DNA of 64,000 nt from Kistimonas asteriae (GTDB lineage: Bacteria; Pseudomonadota; Gammaproteobacteria; Pseudomonadales; Endozoicomonadaceae): assembly GCF_018263925.1 (NCBI RefSeq), contig NZ_JAEVHF010000007.1, positions 124,001-188,000 of the forward strand, given 5' to 3'. Of the stretch, positions 11,660 to 24,181 are shown piece by piece; position 1 is the first letter of the stretch; each line of letters opens with the position of its first letter. A program made the translations under genes and the position numbers. A model generated the notes under the pieces. It saw only the letters and a list, made by a program, of their open reading frames with translations. It did no database searches and was not told the origin of the DNA.

Positions 11660-11745
11660 TGGTGCCGAAGGCGGGACTTGAACCCGCACGCTCAGTGAGC
11701 ACCACCCCCTCAAGATGGCGTGTCTACCAATTCCACCACTTCGGC
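11660..11745 (-). tRNA. tRNA-Leu (anticodon GAG)
   Basis: An 86-base class II tRNA with a GCCGAAG acceptor pairing to CTTCGGC, encoded 3' CCA, the GGTTCAAGTCC T-arm, a long variable arm, and anticodon loop TTGAGGG giving GAG. It closely resembles E. coli leuU and sits in the same place, next to secG. Confidence 0.97.
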
Positions 11746-11780
11746 TACACCCAAACTACAACCTTGGCAGACGCATCATG

Positions 11781-12188
11781 TCACTCAGCAGACTTCGACA
11801 CATCTCCCTCAGAAGACGCGGCAGAGTCTATCATAGGGGCATCGGAAGAATCTACAGAAATTTCATCCACCATCGGCGCATCAGTATTCACTGCAGGCAC
11901 CTCCTGATAGGTCTCAGTAATCTCTGCAGGCACCCCCACATCCAGCATGGAATCCGCCTTTTGTTTGGCCACCATGGCCAGACCAAAGCTGGTCAAAAAG
12001 AAAACAGTCGCCAGCACCGCTGTTACGCGACCCAGAAAACTTGCCGACCCCTGACTGCCAAAAACAGTCTGCGATGCACCACCCCCGAAGGACGCACCGG
12101 TGTCCGCCCCCTTACCCTGCTGCAGCAGCACCAGCGCTACCAGGGCAATAGCAATAACCACATGAATAATTAGAATCACTGTTTCCAT
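11781..12188 (-). CDS. secG: preprotein translocase subunit SecG
   Basis: Inner-membrane subunit of the SecYEG channel. Two hydrophobic helices (about residues 3-20 and 52-72) flank the family loop [24 protein letters not shown]. At 135 residues it is longer than E. coli SecG (110), because of an acidic C-terminal tail. Six bases downstream of tpiA and just upstream of tRNA-Leu, probably cotranscribed. Confidence 0.96.
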   Translation of the reverse strand: METVILIIHVVIAIALVALVLLQQGKGADTGASFGGGASQTVFGSQGSASFLGRVTAVLATVFFLTSFGLAMVAKQKADSMLDVGVPAEITETYQEVPAVNTDAPMVDEISVDSSDAPMIDSAASSEGDVSKSAE

Positions 12189-12194
12189 CTAGAT

Positions 12195-12956
12195 TTAACC
12201 TGCAGCTCTACAGATAGCAAGAAACTCTTCAGCCTTGAGGGATGCACCACCTACCAGGGCACCATCCACATCCGACTGACCTAAAATATCGACCGCATTC
12301 GATGCCTTAACGCTGCCACCATACAGAATACGGGTTCGGGCAGCCATGTCAGGGCAACGCTTTTCAAGTAATCCGCGAATTTCAGCATGCACATCCTGAG
12401 CCTGCTGTGGCGTAGCTGTCATACCCGTGCCTATCGCCCATACAGGCTCATAAGCAATAACGAAATCATTGAGCAGAGAAGCATCCACACTATCAAGCAC
12501 TGCGCCAAGCTGACGACTCACTACAGACATCGTCTCGCCCTGCTCTCGCTCCTCAAGCGTTTCACCAACGCACAACACCGGCACCAGATTCTGACCGGCA
12601 ATCAACGCAAACTTGGCTGCAACAACAGCATCCGTCTCATCATACAGTGCACGCCGTTCAGAATGCCCCACCAGCACATAAGAGCAACCAAACTCTGCCA
12701 CCATGGCAACAGCTGTTTCACCCGTATAGGCACCAGCGGCACCGTCTTGCGCACAGACATTCTGCGCACCCCAGGCAACCGATGAACCATCCAACGCTTC
12801 TTTTACCTGAGAGAGATAGATCGAGGGAGGAAAAACGGCCACCCCTGCCTTGTCACAGCCCTCTGTCAAGCCAGCGGTCAGGCCATCCAAAAGCCCGGTA
12901 ATCATGGCGTGGGAACCATTCATTTTCCAGTTACCGGCAACCAATGGCTTGCGCAT
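12195..12956 (-). CDS. tpiA: triosephosphate isomerase
   Basis: Interconverts dihydroxyacetone phosphate and glyceraldehyde 3-phosphate in glycolysis. The catalytic residues are visible: Lys in AGNWKMNG, His in VLVGHSERR, Glu in AYEPVWAIGTG. The phosphate-binding loop YGGSVK and the VDGALVGGASL end are intact. 253 residues, normal length. Next to secG as in Pseudomonas. Confidence 0.99.
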   Translation of the reverse strand: MRKPLVAGNWKMNGSHAMITGLLDGLTAGLTEGCDKAGVAVFPPSIYLSQVKEALDGSSVAWGAQNVCAQDGAAGAYTGETAVAMVAEFGCSYVLVGHSERRALYDETDAVVAAKFALIAGQNLVPVLCVGETLEEREQGETMSVVSRQLGAVLDSVDASLLNDFVIAYEPVWAIGTGMTATPQQAQDVHAEIRGLLEKRCPDMAARTRILYGGSVKASNAVDILGQSDVDGALVGGASLKAEEFLAICRAAG

Positions 12957-13059
12957 ACTACACCTCGGTCAGAATGAAGGCTCGGAATGTTAGCGTACCG
13001 GGGTACTTTAGACAACCAACTCCGTTGTCAAGCACCCCTATTTCAAACACACTCAAGCA

Positions 13060-14397
13060 TCATCCCAACTGAGACTCAACCACATCTGCAAGCTCACGAC
13101 AGCAGTCTGCAACCTCCTGATACTCTTCACCTTCGACCATTACCCGTATCAATGGCTCAGTACCGGATGGCCGCAACAGAACACGCCCACGCCCGGCAAG
13201 CCGCGCCTCAGTCGCCTGCAAAGCTTCGCTTACCGCCGGATTGACAGAAACATCCACCTTCTCAGACAGCCGGACATTAATCATCACCTGAGGGTATTTG
13301 GTCATATCCGATTTGAGTTCATGCAGAGAACGGCCGGCCTCCACAACTGCACGCAACACCTGCAACGCAGAAACAATCCCATCCCCCGTTGTAGAAACGT
13401 AGCGACAGATAATATGGCCAGACGACTCACCACCCAACTGCCAGCCTTTTTTCAATAGCAGCTCATTAACATAACGATCACCCACGGCGGCACGCTCAAA
13501 CGGAATACTCAGATCCGCCAGGGCTTTTTCCATGCCGAGGTTACTCATCACCGTTCCGACAACACCACCGGCCAGCTCGCCACGGGCACGCCGGAAAGCA
13601 GCTGTGATGTAGATGAGCTCATCCCCATCAACTACTTCCCCCTTGTGATCCACCATCATCAGCCGATCGCCATCACCATCAAACGCGATACCAAGGTCAG
13701 CTTCACGAGCAACCACTTCCGCGCGCAAGGCATCCAGATGCGTAGAACCGACATCTTTATTGATATTCAGTCCGTCTGGCTGGACGCCGATCACGTCGAC
13801 CGTCGCACCCAACTCCCGGAACACCGCCGGACCAACATGATAAGTCGCACCATGAGCACCATCGACCACAATCTTAAGGCCAGACAGATCCAACCCCGAA
13901 CCCACTGTCGCCTTGCAGTATTCAATATACCGACCTGCCGCATCCTCAATCCGCCGAGCTTTACCCAGACAGTCAGGCTCGACGACCTCCAGAGGCTCAT
14001 CCAGCATTCGCTCTATTTCAAGCTCAACGTCATCCGGTAGCTTGTCTCCACGGGATGAGAAGAATTTGATGCCATTATCATGATAAGGATTATGGGATGC
14101 GCTGATGACAATACCGGCACAGGCATTAAATGTACGCGTAAGATAGGCAATCGCAGGCGTTGGCATTGGCCCCAGCAACCAGACATCCACACCGGCCGCC
14201 GACAAGCCGGCTTCCAGCGCCGACTCAAACATATACCCGGAAATACGGGTATCCTTTCCAATAATAACGCGGTTTGCCCCCTGCCCCGCAAAGACCCGAC
14301 CAGCCGCCCAGCCCAGCTTAAGAACAAACTCCGGTGTAATCGGAAACTCTCCGACACGACCGCGAATACCATCAGTACCAAAATACTTACGCGCCAT
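13060..14397 (-). CDS. glmM: phosphoglucosamine mutase
   Basis: Converts glucosamine-6-phosphate to glucosamine-1-phosphate for peptidoglycan and LPS precursors. The active-site serine is in [15 protein letters not shown], the metal loop is [12 protein letters not shown], and the sugar loop is GGESSGH. The C-terminal [12 protein letters not shown] phosphate-binding motif is present. Choosing the ATG that gives [13 protein letters not shown] yields 445 residues, identical in length to E. coli GlmM. 31 bases downstream of folP, as in many gammaproteobacteria. Confidence 0.98.
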   Translation of the reverse strand: MARKYFGTDGIRGRVGEFPITPEFVLKLGWAAGRVFAGQGANRVIIGKDTRISGYMFESALEAGLSAAGVDVWLLGPMPTPAIAYLTRTFNACAGIVISASHNPYHDNGIKFFSSRGDKLPDDVELEIERMLDEPLEVVEPDCLGKARRIEDAAGRYIEYCKATVGSGLDLSGLKIVVDGAHGATYHVGPAVFRELGATVDVIGVQPDGLNINKDVGSTHLDALRAEVVAREADLGIAFDGDGDRLMMVDHKGEVVDGDELIYITAAFRRARGELAGGVVGTVMSNLGMEKALADLSIPFERAAVGDRYVNELLLKKGWQLGGESSGHIICRYVSTTGDGIVSALQVLRAVVEAGRSLHELKSDMTKYPQVMINVRLSEKVDVSVNPAVSEALQATEARLAGRGRVLLRPSGTEPLIRVMVEGEEYQEVADCCRELADVVESQLG

Positions 14398-14428
14398 TCT
14401 CACAATCCTTTCTACACCACCACATGCT

Positions 14429-15283
14429 TCATGCGGCTTCATTCAACGCTTTCAACGCCATAACCATATTCAATACATCCACGCTCTCAGCCACATCATG
14501 GACACGCAAAATATGGGCTCCGGCATTTAACACCAGAGCCGCCACCGCCAAACTGGCAGGCAAACGCCCACTGGCCGGACGATCCAGTATGGCGCCAATA
14601 AATGACTTACGAGACAAGCCCGCCAACACAGGCATACCCATACCAAGAAACTCGGAAAATCGCTGTATCATTGCCAGGTCATGCAGCGGTGCCTTGCCGA
14701 ACATACCGCCACCAAATCCCGGATCCAGAATAATCTGTTCTTTTCTCACCCCGGCATTGACAGCAGCAGCAACACGCTCAGTCAGATAGACCTTTACATC
14801 AGCAACGACATCATCATAGTGCGGTACAAAGCCTGGCTCAGGCTGCTCTCTCAGTGAGTGCATAAGAATGACCGGCAAATCGAGTTCAGCTGCAGCCTGC
14901 AATGTGCCATCACGCGTCAGCGCACGTACATCATTGATAATGCCTGCGCCGGCCGACGCACCAGCCCGCATGACATCCGCTTCACTGGTATCCAGGGAAA
15001 CAACAACATCCAACTCGCGGCGAAGCGCTTCAATCACCGGTACGATACGGTCAATTTCTTCCTGAACAGTAATTGTCTGTGCACCAGGACGAGTAGACTC
15101 TCCCCCCACATCAACAATGTCTGCACCCGCCTCGACCATCTCAACCGCATGCCGAACAGCCTTGTCGAGCGTATTGTAACGTCCACCATCGGAAAAAGAA
15201 TCCGGCGTAACATTCAATATCCCCATAATCCGTGGGCGAGACAAATCGAGCAACCGATCTGAGCAGTTGAACACTGTTTGCAT
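14429..15283 (-). CDS. folP: dihydropteroate synthase
   Basis: Joins p-aminobenzoate to dihydropterin pyrophosphate in folate synthesis; the sulfonamide target. The TIM-barrel motifs [16 protein letters not shown] and [11 protein letters not shown] are intact, as are the pterin-binding [13 protein letters not shown] region (usual family form is GFGFGK) and the C-terminal RVHDV. 284 residues. Lies between ftsH and glmM, the conserved order. Confidence 0.97.
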   Translation of the reverse strand: MQTVFNCSDRLLDLSRPRIMGILNVTPDSFSDGGRYNTLDKAVRHAVEMVEAGADIVDVGGESTRPGAQTITVQEEIDRIVPVIEALRRELDVVVSLDTSEADVMRAGASAGAGIINDVRALTRDGTLQAAAELDLPVILMHSLREQPEPGFVPHYDDVVADVKVYLTERVAAAVNAGVRKEQIILDPGFGGGMFGKAPLHDLAMIQRFSEFLGMGMPVLAGLSRKSFIGAILDRPASGRLPASLAVAALVLNAGAHILRVHDVAESVDVLNMVMALKALNEAA

Positions 15284-15382
15284 GATTCAGTTCCGGGAAT
15301 GATTAAGGTACGCGGAGTATAAGTGCCCATCTGCGACTTTGACAAAGCAATAACCGTCAACATTGGACACGGTAAAACAACA

Positions 15383-15412
15383 AAAAAAGCCCGGAATGAT
15401 CCGGGCTTTTTT
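15383..15412 (-). terminator. intrinsic terminator after ftsH
   Basis: AAAAAAGCCCGGA / TCCGGGCTTTTTT with an ATGA loop, 12 bases past the ftsH stop. A T run follows on the minus strand. Confidence 0.9.
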
Positions 15413-15424
15413 GTTGACGAGCGA

Positions 15425-17380
15425 TTAGCCTGCTGACCCTGGAACAGAGTCCGCATCACCCTCTTCAGACGGCTTGGACGATGAATCATCTGCATCATCC
15501 ACTTCAGGCGCCTCTGAAGCCGTTGTCGCACCACCACTACCATTGGACTCATTCCAGTCACGGGGCGGACGAGGCTTCTTGCCAGCCATGATGTCGTCGA
15601 TCTGATCAACACCAATGGTTTCATACTCCATCAGCGCGTCTTTCATCAACTCAAGCTTGTCGCGATTTTCTTCAAGAATACGCTTCGCACCACCATAACA
15701 CTCATCAATGAGGGCACGAACCTCTTCATCAATCAGTTTGGCCGTTTCACCGCTGACATTCACATGATGGTTGCCCTGACTCTTACCAAGGAACACCTCA
15801 CCCTCATCCTCAGCATAAAGCAGCGGACCCAACCGCTCAGACAAACCCCATTTGGTCACCATACTACGCGCCATCTGGGTTGCCTGCTGGATATCATTGG
15901 ATGCACCAGTTGAGACACCATCCGCACCATACAACAGCTCTTCAGCAATCCGACCACCGTACAGAGAGGCCAGACGCCCCAGCAGATAGCGACGACTATA
16001 GCTGACCTTGTCCTCTTCAGGCAGATACATGGTGACACCCAGCGCCCGCCCACGAGGAATAATGGTCACCTTATAGACAGGGTCATGCTCCGGCATCATG
16101 CGACCGACAATGGCGTGACCCGCTTCATGATAGGCGGTCATTTCCTTGTCTTTCTCGCTCATAACCATGGATTTGCGCTCTGCCCCCATCATGATCTTGT
16201 CCTTGGCAAGATCAAATTCTTCCATGCGTACGACACGACGGTTGGAGCGAGCCGCAAACAACGCAGCCTCGTTCACCAGGTTGGCCAGATCAGCACCCGA
16301 GAAGCCCGGCGTACCACGCGCAATAACGGCTGGATTCACATCATCAGAAATCGGCACCTTGCGCATGTGCACTTTCAATATATGCTCACGGCCACGAATA
16401 TCAGGCAGCGAGACCACAACCTGACGGTCAAAACGACCGGGACGCAGCAATGCAGGATCCAATACATCAGGACGGTTCGTGGCAGCGATAACAATGATGC
16501 CATCATTCGCTTCAAAACCATCCATTTCGACCAGCAGCTGGTTCAGTGTCTGCTCACGCTCATCGTGACCACCACCAAGACCGGCACCACGATGACGACC
16601 CACCGCATCAATCTCGTCAATAAAAATAATACAAGGCGCCTGCTTCTTAGCCTGCTCAAACATGTCACGGACACGGGATGCACCCACACCCACAAACATT
16701 TCCACAAAGTCTGAGCCGGAAATAGTAAAGAATGGCACCTTGGCTTCACCGGCAATAGCCTTGGCAAGCAGTGTCTTACCGGTACCCGGCGAACCGACCA
16801 TCAGAACACCACGGGGAATCCGACCACCCAAACGCTGGAACTTACCCGGATCTTTCAGGAAGTCGACCAGTTCCTGAACATCTTCCTTGGCTTCGTCCAC
16901 ACCGGCTACATCGGCAAACGTGGTTTTGATTTGGTCTTCAGACAACAGACGCGCCTTGCTCTTACCAAAGCTCATAGGACCGCCACGGCCACCACCGCCA
17001 CCCTGCATCTGACGCATGAAAAACATGAAAACAGCAATAATCACCAGGATCGGGAAACTCGCCACCAGAAGCTGGGTCCAGATGCTTTGCTTTTCAATCG
17101 GCTTGGCTTCAACCTGAACATTGTTGCGCAGCATCTCGTCCATTAACTTGTCGTCGCGGACGGTAGGCGGCAGGTTGACCTCAAAGCGCTTATTATCGTT
17201 GAGCACACCCGTGAGCGTGTAACCATCAATGGTCACCTGACTGACCTGACGATTATCCACCTGGGTAATAAAGTCGGAATAGTTAATCTTTTGCGTGGAT
17301 GTCTGCATCCCGTCAAAGTTCTTGAAGACGGTCAGCAGCACAAGGGCGATGATCACCCATAAAATCAGATTTTTTGCCAT
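15425..17380 (-). CDS. ftsH: ATP-dependent zinc metalloprotease FtsH
   Basis: Membrane-bound AAA+ protease that degrades misfolded membrane proteins and regulators such as sigma-32 and LpxC. Two membrane helices (about residues 4-22 and 100-120) flank a periplasmic domain. The AAA module has GSPGTGKT (about 195), Walker B IIFIDEID and the second region of homology. The peptidase site HEAGH is near residue 418. The start MAKNLILWV was chosen over an upstream in-frame Met because it matches the family N-terminus. 651 residues. The acidic, serine-rich tail is typical. Confidence 0.98.
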   Translation of the reverse strand: MAKNLILWVIIALVLLTVFKNFDGMQTSTQKINYSDFITQVDNRQVSQVTIDGYTLTGVLNDNKRFEVNLPPTVRDDKLMDEMLRNNVQVEAKPIEKQSIWTQLLVASFPILVIIAVFMFFMRQMQGGGGGRGGPMSFGKSKARLLSEDQIKTTFADVAGVDEAKEDVQELVDFLKDPGKFQRLGGRIPRGVLMVGSPGTGKTLLAKAIAGEAKVPFFTISGSDFVEMFVGVGASRVRDMFEQAKKQAPCIIFIDEIDAVGRHRGAGLGGGHDEREQTLNQLLVEMDGFEANDGIIVIAATNRPDVLDPALLRPGRFDRQVVVSLPDIRGREHILKVHMRKVPISDDVNPAVIARGTPGFSGADLANLVNEAALFAARSNRRVVRMEEFDLAKDKIMMGAERKSMVMSEKDKEMTAYHEAGHAIVGRMMPEHDPVYKVTIIPRGRALGVTMYLPEEDKVSYSRRYLLGRLASLYGGRIAEELLYGADGVSTGASNDIQQATQMARSMVTKWGLSERLGPLLYAEDEGEVFLGKSQGNHHVNVSGETAKLIDEEVRALIDECYGGAKRILEENRDKLELMKDALMEYETIGVDQIDDIMAGKKPRPPRDWNESNGSGGATTASEAPEVDDADDSSSKPSEEGDADSVPGSAG

Positions 17381-17581
17381 GTCGTTCAACGTGTCTACCC
17401 TCACTGAGCGTATACGGTACGGCTGGACACTCTCAGAGCGCTCAGGACGTAGCGCGATTCTCATTGTACGCGGTTATACTACCGGGACGCTACAAATAAA
17501 CCTTACTACAGAATACCTGCCTTAGACAGCATCCGGGCTATTGCCTGCTGCTATACCCCAGATAGTCCTGCTCTATCGATT

Positions 17582-18202
17582 TCAGCTCCGGAAATCCCTG
17601 CCTAACAGGTAGGTTTCCCTGGAGCGTGCCCTTGAAGCCAGCGGCTTGCGGGTCATCACCTTGCCAAAAGATCCACGCATGGCACGGAGATATTCATCAA
17701 ATCCCTCGCCGTGGAAAATCTTGGTCAAAAATGCCCCACCCGGTTTCAATGTCTGAATAGCGAGATCCAGCGCCAGCTCCGCAAGATACATGGCTTTTGG
17801 CTGGTCAACGGCCTTCATACCACTCATATTGGGGGCCATATCGGAAATTACAAGGTCTATGCCGGAAGAGCCTGTTTCAGCCAGTATTTCCTGTAAAACG
17901 GCATCATCCGTGAAATCACCCTGGACAAAAGCCACACCTGCAATTGGGTTCATCGGCAGGATATCTGACGCCACGACCCGGCCATGATCACCGACCCGCT
18001 CAACCGCTACCTGGGTCCAGCCACCAGGCGCGGCACCCAGGTCAACCACATTCATGCCAGGGCGAAACAGACGGTCCTTATCATCAATTTCCAGCAGCTT
18101 ATAACTGGCTCGAGACCGATAACCGTCTTTCAGGGACTGCTGGACAAACTGGTCGTCAAAGTGCTCCTTGAGCCAACGACCACTACTTTTGGATCTTGCC
18201 AT
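17582..18202 (-). CDS. rlmE: 23S rRNA 2'-O-ribose U2552 methyltransferase RlmE (FtsJ)
   Basis: SAM-dependent heat-shock methyltransferase acting on U2552 of the 50S subunit. The SAM loop [13 protein letters not shown] and the K-D-K-E catalytic set are visible (Lys near SYKLLE, Asp in SDMAPNMSG, Lys in LTKIFHGEG, Glu in SRETYLL). 206 residues, normal. It precedes ftsH, the conserved pair, and is divergent from yhbY. Confidence 0.98.
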   Translation of the reverse strand: MARSKSSGRWLKEHFDDQFVQQSLKDGYRSRASYKLLEIDDKDRLFRPGMNVVDLGAAPGGWTQVAVERVGDHGRVVASDILPMNPIAGVAFVQGDFTDDAVLQEILAETGSSGIDLVISDMAPNMSGMKAVDQPKAMYLAELALDLAIQTLKPGGAFLTKIFHGEGFDEYLRAMRGSFGKVMTRKPLASRARSRETYLLGRDFRS

Positions 18203-18403
18203 AGATAACGAACTAAGAAGGGAGTGTTTAACAGGAGCGCTATTCTAGAGCCAACGGCCGCGAATGTTAACCAAAAAGGAAGTCCTGACTAACACGGGTT
18301 ATCCCGTAGCGCCACACCGCAAGTTGCATTACCGGGCACGACCAGTACAATGCGGCGTCCCGCGGGCAGCCCGCACCCAGACAGTCAAGAGAGATAAACG
18401 CGC

Positions 18404-18712
18404 ATGCTATCTTCCGAACGCAAACGCAGCTTCCGGGCCATCGGCCACAACCTGAAGCCCGTTGTTACCATTGCCGACAACGGCATTACCGAAGGCGTGG
18501 TTGAAGAAACCCGTCGCGCCCTGGATGATCACGAACTGATCAAGGTGAAGTTCGCCATTGGCGATCGCGATGCCAGACGCGCTGTTATTGCCGAACTCTG
18601 TGGCATCAGCAAAGCCGAACTGGTTCAGACAATCGGCAAAGTCGCCCTGATTTACAAAGCAGCCAAAGAACCCTCTCCCCGGTTGTCCAATATTCTTCGT
18701 CAGCACGGCTGA
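18404..18712 (+). CDS. yhbY: CRM-domain ribosome assembly RNA-binding protein YhbY
   Basis: Small protein associated with the pre-50S subunit. The single CRM fold has the signature IGHNLKPVVTIADNGITEGV and the KVKFAIGDRDAR segment. It is 102 residues, the usual size. Divergent from rlmE, the standard arrangement. Confidence 0.93.
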   Translation: MLSSERKRSFRAIGHNLKPVVTIADNGITEGVVEETRRALDDHELIKVKFAIGDRDARRAVIAELCGISKAELVQTIGKVALIYKAAKEPSPRLSNILRQHG

Positions 18713-18721
18713 ACAACCCCC

Positions 18722-18763
18722 AAGGCAATTTCCTGCCACGGATGACAGGAATCAGCCTTTTTC
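18722..18763 (+). terminator. probable terminator after yhbY
   Basis: AAGGC...TTCCTG pairs with CAGGAA...GCCTT in a two-part stem, followed by TTTTTCC on the plus strand. It overlaps the stop of the convergent membrane-protein gene. Confidence 0.5.
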
Positions 18764-19162
18764 CTCACGCAGGTGCTGGACGGAATAAATCACCACAAAC
18801 ACGGCCAGCAATGCGATAACTGCCAGAAAGACATCGATCATCGCGGGCAGATAAACAAGACCGATAAAACCAATCGCCTGTGCAGCCATGACAGCAGCCA
18901 GTAGTTTTTCATAGGCATACCGCAAGGCCTTGAATCCGCGCTCCGCCAGACAAAAAGCCAGCACAATCCCCGTGCACACCAGCGCCAGCCCAATCATTAC
19001 CTGACTCAACATGATCACGATATCCGGATACCTACCACCAGCCTGCACCAACACTGGATTCACCAGATAAGCCACTATCCAGATACCACCACACCAAAGC
19101 GTCTGCAGCAGCATCAGCGTAATGCCCGACAAACGGATAAAGGGCGCCTGCTTCTGAACCAT
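18752..19162 (-). CDS. four-helix membrane protein, DUF4149-like
   Basis: A 136-residue integral membrane protein with four hydrophobic helices (about residues 10-32, 48-68, 84-104, 108-128) and no catalytic motif I recognise. A gene of similar size and topology lies at this place, between greA and yhbY, in Pseudomonas and is annotated as DUF4149. The assignment rests on position and topology. Function unknown. Convergent with yhbY. Confidence 0.7.
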   Translation of the reverse strand: MVQKQAPFIRLSGITLMLLQTLWCGGIWIVAYLVNPVLVQAGGRYPDIVIMLSQVMIGLALVCTGIVLAFCLAERGFKALRYAYEKLLAAVMAAQAIGFIGLVYLPAMIDVFLAVIALLAVFVVIYSVQHLREEKG

Positions 19163-19186
19163 AAAACCACCTTTATTCCGGATAAA

Positions 19187-19213
19187 AAAAAGCTGCCTGA
19201 ACGGCAGCTTTTT
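19187..19213 (-). terminator. intrinsic terminator after greA
   Basis: AAAAAGCTGCC / GGCAGCTTTTT with a five-base loop, 12 bases past the greA stop, ends the carA-carB-greA transcript. Confidence 0.9.
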
Positions 19214-19225
19214 ACAGCGAAGTGA

Positions 19226-19702
19226 TCAGATATGTTTCACTTCATCGATTTCATACTCCACACTGCCTTTCGGCGTCTGGACAACGGCGACATCGCCCTC
19301 TTCCTTACCAATCAGCGCACGGGCAATAGGGGATGACACAGAAATCTTGCCTTCCTTAATGTCCGCTTCATCTTCACCAACGATTTTGTACACTGCCGGT
19401 TCATCCGTGCTGGTGTTGATCAGCGAAACCGTCACACCAAAAATTACCTTGCCGGTATTTTCGATGGTGGTGATATCAATCACCTGCGCATTGGACAGCT
19501 TGCCTTCCAGCTCCTGAACACGGCCTTCATTAAAGCTCTGCTGCTCCCGGGCAGCGTGGTATTCAGCATTCTCTTTCAAATCACCCAGCTCACGGGCTTC
19601 TGCGATCGCTTCCGCGATACGGGCCCGATCCCCTGTTTTACGGCGGTGCAACTCCTCGCGGAGTGCCTGTTCACTCTCCACGGTCATGGGAAAACGCTTC
19701 AT
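19226..19702 (-). CDS. greA: transcript cleavage factor GreA
   Basis: Rescues backtracked RNA polymerase by stimulating transcript cleavage. The N-terminal coiled coil carries the acidic tip in [18 protein letters not shown]. The C-terminal globular domain includes [18 protein letters not shown]. 158 residues, exact family size. The ATG overlaps the carB stop by four bases (ATGA), so translation is probably coupled to carB. Confidence 0.98.
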   Translation of the reverse strand: MKRFPMTVESEQALREELHRRKTGDRARIAEAIAEARELGDLKENAEYHAAREQQSFNEGRVQELEGKLSNAQVIDITTIENTGKVIFGVTVSLINTSTDEPAVYKIVGEDEADIKEGKISVSSPIARALIGKEEGDVAVVQTPKGSVEYEIDEVKHI

Positions 19703-22700
19703 CCAGCAATACCCTTATGTAAATCCTGTAGACGTCTGACACTTTTTTCCGGCCCAAAACAGATGGCCTGGGCTATCGCCTCGGCACCCGCCATCGTGGT
19801 GGTATAGAGGACCTTGTGTGTGAGTGCGGATCGCCGAATTGTATAAGAATCGGCTATCGCCTGGCGACCCTCTGTAGTATTAACCACTAGAGAGATTTCG
19901 CCATTCACGATCATGTCGACAAGATGGGGACGTCCTTCCTTGACCTTATTCACCACCGTCACAGGAATACCTTCTTCCTTAAGGACCGCAGCCGTTCCAC
20001 GGGTCGCCAGCAGATCAAACCCTGCCGCCAACAGCAATCGTGCGACCGCCGGGGCATGCAGTTTATCCCGCTCGCGGACACTGAGAATGGCCCGTCCGCC
20101 ACTGGGTAATGCCATCTTCACCGCCAACTGCGCTTTCGCATACGCTTCCGGGAAGGATTCACCAGCGCCCATGACCTCACCGGTAGACTTCATTTCCGGC
20201 CCAAGGATGGGATCCACGCTCGGGAACTTGTTGAACGGGAAGACGGCTTCCTTCACATACCAGCTATCAGGAATAATCTCTTTCTCAAAACCAAGTTCCT
20301 TCAGCGTTTTCCCCGCCATGACACGCGCCGCCACCTTGGCCAGGGACAACCCGATACACTTGGAGACAAACGGCACGGTCCGGGAAGCCCGCGGATTGAC
20401 CTCAATGACATAGATCTCATCATCCTGAATGGCCAGCTGGACATTCATCAGACCAACAACCCCCAGCTCCAGCGCCATGCTGCGCACCTGCTCACGAACC
20501 TGATCCTGAACCGCTTCACTCAAGCTATATGGCGGCAGGGAACAGGCCGAGTCACCGGAATGTATGCCGGCTTGCTCGATGTGCTGCATGATCGCACCGA
20601 TGACAACCTGCTTACCATCACAGACCGCATCCACGTCCACTTCGACTGCGTGCGTCAGGAAATAGTCCAGAAGCACAGGACTTTCATTAGAGACCTGAAC
20701 CGCTTCACTCATGTATCGCGCCAGATCTTCTTGCGCATTGACGATCTCCATGGCGCGTCCGCCCAGCACATAAGAGGGACGAACCACCAGCGGATAACCG
20801 ATTTCCTCAGCCTTGAGCATCGCCTCGTCCACACTGCGCACGGTCGCATTAGGCGGCTGCCTGAGCCCCAGCTTCTCGATCATCTGCTGGAAACGCTCGC
20901 GATCCTCAGCCCGGTCGATAGCCTCCGGTGACGTACCGATAATCGGTACGCCGGCAGCTTCCAGGGCACGGGCCAGCTTCAGGGGCGTCTGACCACCATA
21001 TTGAACAATCACACCTGCCGGCTTTTCGACGTCAACAATGGCCAGCACATCCTCAAGGGTTACCGGTTCGAAATAGAGACGATCCGATGTGTCATAGTCT
21101 GTGGAAACCGTCTCAGGGTTGCAGTTAACCATAATGGTTTCATAGCCATCTTCCCGCATGGCCAGCGCCGCATGAACGCAGCAGTAATCAAACTCGATTC
21201 CTTGACCAATCCGGTTTGGCCCGCCACCAATGACCATGATTTTCTGACGATCTGAAGGCGCAGCCTCACACTCCTCGTCATAGGAGGAATACATATAGGC
21301 CGTCGATGAGGCAAACTCTGCGGCACAGGTATCCACACGCTTGAACACCGGATGGATATTCTGTGACTGTCGATACTCCCGGAACTCACACTCACCGACA
21401 TTCAACAACGCAGCCAGGCGAGCATCACTGAAGCCTTTGCGCTTGAGACGGTAAACCCAATCTGCCTCCAGGGCACTCAGCGAGATTCCAGCCAGCGCCC
21501 GCTCTTCGCGAACCAGATCTTCAATCTGCACCAGGAACCATCGATCAATCGCTGTCAGATCAAAGACATCATCCAGAGAGAATCCAGCCCTGAACGCATC
21601 AGCCACATACCAGATACGCTCGGCCCGCGGCGTCACCAGCCCTTCACGGATACGCTCAGGCGCATCGGCATCATCAATATTCAGTTGTGGATCAAAACCA
21701 TCGGAACCCACTTCCAGCCCCCGCAGCGCTTTCTGCATGGATTCCTGGAAATTACGACCAATCGCCATCACCTCACCCACAGACTTCATCTGCGTCGTCA
21801 GCCGATCATCCGCCTGCGGGAACTTCTCAAAGGCAAACCTCGGGATTTTTGTGACAACGTAGTCAATCGCCGGTTCAAAGGACGCCGGCGTCACGCCGCC
21901 GGTAATATCATTCTGCAATTCATCCAGCGTATAGCCGATCGCCAGTTTCGCAGCGACCTTGGCAATCGGGAAACCTGTCGCCTTGGACGCCAGTGCTGAG
22001 GAACGGGAAACCCGCGGGTTCATTTCGATAACCACCATCCGGCCATTCTCCGGATTGATACCGAACTGAACATTGGAGCCGCCGGTTTCCACACCGATCT
22101 CACGCAATACCGCCAGGGAGGCATTACGCATGATCTGGTATTCTTTATCCGTCAGCGTCTGCGCCGGTGCGACAGTAATGGAGTCACCGGTATGCACGCC
22201 CATAGGATCGAAATTCTCAATCGCACAGACAATGATGCAGTTGTCATTCCGATCCCGCACCACCTCCATTTCGTACTCTTTCCAGCCAATCAGCGATTCA
22301 TCGATCAACAATTCGGACGTCGGGGAAAGATCCAGCCCCCGCTCACAGATTTCCTCAAATTCGTCGCGGTTATAGGCAATACCCCCACCAGCGCCCCCCA
22401 TTGTGAACGAGGGGCGAATAATGCAGGGGAAGCCCAGCTTACTGACAACCTGCAACGCCTCATCCATTGAATGGGCAATACCGGATCGGGGTGTTTCCAG
22501 GCCAATATGTTTCATGGCCTTATCAAACAGGTTACGGTCTTCAGCTTTGTCGATGGTCGCCGCATTCGCGCCAATCATTTCGACGTCATATTTTTCCAGC
22601 ACGCCCTTGTGATTAAGATCCAGGGCACAGTTCAGTGCGGTCTGTCCGCCCATGGTGGGCAACAACACATCCGGCCGTTCTTTTTCAATGATTTTCTCGA

Positions 22701-22920
22701 CAGTTTCCCAGCGAATAGGCTCGATATAGGTGGCATCCGCCATCGCCGGATCAGTCATGATGGTAGCTGGGTTGGAATTGACCAGAATGACCCGGTATCC
22801 CTCCTCCTTTAGCGCCTTGCAGGCCTGGGCACCGGAATAGTCGAACTCACAGGCCTGGCCAATCACGATGGGGCCGGCGCCTAGGATCAGTATGCTCTGG
22901 ATGTCTGTACGCTTGGGCAT
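19699..22920 (-). CDS. carB: carbamoyl phosphate synthase large subunit
   Basis: Makes carbamoyl phosphate from bicarbonate, ammonia and two ATP, feeding pyrimidine and arginine synthesis. It has two homologous ATP-grasp halves (about 1-400 and 553-935, the second opening [20 protein letters not shown]) and a C-terminal MGS-like allosteric domain. The start [14 protein letters not shown] was chosen by family match. It gives 1073 residues, the same as E. coli CarB. Directly downstream of carA (78 bases); overlaps greA. Confidence 0.99.
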   Translation of the reverse strand: MPKRTDIQSILILGAGPIVIGQACEFDYSGAQACKALKEEGYRVILVNSNPATIMTDPAMADATYIEPIRWETVEKIIEKERPDVLLPTMGGQTALNCALDLNHKGVLEKYDVEMIGANAATIDKAEDRNLFDKAMKHIGLETPRSGIAHSMDEALQVVSKLGFPCIIRPSFTMGGAGGGIAYNRDEFEEICERGLDLSPTSELLIDESLIGWKEYEMEVVRDRNDNCIIVCAIENFDPMGVHTGDSITVAPAQTLTDKEYQIMRNASLAVLREIGVETGGSNVQFGINPENGRMVVIEMNPRVSRSSALASKATGFPIAKVAAKLAIGYTLDELQNDITGGVTPASFEPAIDYVVTKIPRFAFEKFPQADDRLTTQMKSVGEVMAIGRNFQESMQKALRGLEVGSDGFDPQLNIDDADAPERIREGLVTPRAERIWYVADAFRAGFSLDDVFDLTAIDRWFLVQIEDLVREERALAGISLSALEADWVYRLKRKGFSDARLAALLNVGECEFREYRQSQNIHPVFKRVDTCAAEFASSTAYMYSSYDEECEAAPSDRQKIMVIGGGPNRIGQGIEFDYCCVHAALAMREDGYETIMVNCNPETVSTDYDTSDRLYFEPVTLEDVLAIVDVEKPAGVIVQYGGQTPLKLARALEAAGVPIIGTSPEAIDRAEDRERFQQMIEKLGLRQPPNATVRSVDEAMLKAEEIGYPLVVRPSYVLGGRAMEIVNAQEDLARYMSEAVQVSNESPVLLDYFLTHAVEVDVDAVCDGKQVVIGAIMQHIEQAGIHSGDSACSLPPYSLSEAVQDQVREQVRSMALELGVVGLMNVQLAIQDDEIYVIEVNPRASRTVPFVSKCIGLSLAKVAARVMAGKTLKELGFEKEIIPDSWYVKEAVFPFNKFPSVDPILGPEMKSTGEVMGAGESFPEAYAKAQLAVKMALPSGGRAILSVRERDKLHAPAVARLLLAAGFDLLATRGTAAVLKEEGIPVTVVNKVKEGRPHLVDMIVNGEISLVVNTTEGRQAIADSYTIRRSALTHKVLYTTTMAGAEAIAQAICFGPEKSVRRLQDLHKGIAG

Positions 22921-22998
22921 GGTATTCTTCTGAATTCTTGCTGGTTGCCAAAGGCCGGGGTCACCGGCCTCCACCTGATAACGCGTGGTAACACGGGT

Positions 22999-24129
22999 TT
23001 ATCGTCGTTCCGCCATCATGGTGACAAAGCGGTCGAACAGTGGCGCTACATCATGGGGACCAGGACTCGCTTCCGGGTGTCCCTGGAAGCTGAACGCCGG
23101 CCGGTCAGTACGCTCAACCCCCTGCAGCGAACCATCGAACAGGGACTTGTGTGTAGGCTTGAGGTAGCCTGGAAGACTGCCTTCTGACACCGCAAACCCA
23201 TGGTTCTGGCTGGTGATCATCACTACCCCAGTAGACAAATCCTGAACCGGATGGTTCGCACCGTGATGCCCGAATTTCATCTTTTCTGTTTCTGCACCAC
23301 TGGCCAGCGCCAGCAACTGATGCCCCAGACAAATACCAAATACGGGAAGATCCGTTTTCAGAATGGTCTGAATGGCTTCAATGGCGTAATCGCAAGGCTC
23401 CGGGTCGCCCGGTCCATTGGAGAGAAAGACACCGTCGGGATTCATGGCCAGCACATCGGCGGCCGATGTCTGGGCAGGCACCACGGTCAACCGACAGCCA
23501 CGAGCCGCCAGCATACGCAAGATGTTGCGCTTCACACCAAAGTCATAGGCCACCACATGGAAATCCGCATGAGCCTGATCGGGATGGCTGTCCGTCTCCA
23601 GCTGCCAGACGGACTGTATCCATGGATAGGTTGTATCAGTTGTCACTTCCTTCGCCAGATCCATTCCCTTGAGACCGGGGAACTGGCCAGCCAGCTCAAG
23701 CGCTCGTTCGGAAGTAGCAGCCTTACCGGCAATGATGCAACCGTTCTGGGCGCCTTTTTCCCGTAGAATACGGGTCAGCCGACGGGTATCAATATCCGCG
23801 ATGGCAACGATATTGCGTTCTTTCAGGTATTCATCAAGCGACTGCTGGTTACGCCAATTGCTGGCGAGCAGCGGCAAATCCCGGATCACAAGCCCGGCTG
23901 CCCAGACCTGAGACGCTTCTTCGTCTTCAGGCGTAGTGCCGGTATTACCAATGTGGGGATAGGTGAGAGTAACGATTTGTCGAGCGTAAGAAGGATCGGT
24001 AAGAATTTCCTGATATCCGGTCATGGCGGTATTGAATACCACCTCACCACTGGTTTCACCATCTGCACCAATGGCAACCCCCTGGAAAATACTTCCGTCC
24101 TCCAGAGCGAGAATGGCTGGTCTGCTCAA
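22999..24129 (-). CDS. carA: carbamoyl phosphate synthase small (glutaminase) subunit
   Basis: Hydrolyses glutamine and channels ammonia to CarB. The class I amidotransferase triad is visible: Cys in [13 protein letters not shown], then His and Glu in [14 protein letters not shown]. The open frame extends 45 codons upstream, but that part does not resemble CarA. The best start is TTG at 24129, giving a protein beginning [13 protein letters not shown], with GGGGAGGA six bases before it. That gives 376 residues (E. coli 382). Confidence 0.96.
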   Translation of the reverse strand: MSRPAILALEDGSIFQGVAIGADGETSGEVVFNTAMTGYQEILTDPSYARQIVTLTYPHIGNTGTTPEDEEASQVWAAGLVIRDLPLLASNWRNQQSLDEYLKERNIVAIADIDTRRLTRILREKGAQNGCIIAGKAATSERALELAGQFPGLKGMDLAKEVTTDTTYPWIQSVWQLETDSHPDQAHADFHVVAYDFGVKRNILRMLAARGCRLTVVPAQTSAADVLAMNPDGVFLSNGPGDPEPCDYAIEAIQTILKTDLPVFGICLGHQLLALASGAETEKMKFGHHGANHPVQDLSTGVVMITSQNHGFAVSEGSLPGYLKPTHKSLFDGSLQGVERTDRPAFSFQGHPEASPGPHDVAPLFDRFVTMMAERR

Positions 24130-24181
24130 GGCGTCCTCCCCGTACTGACTGCGTTTTTGCTGCACTGTTATTCTGGTCGTA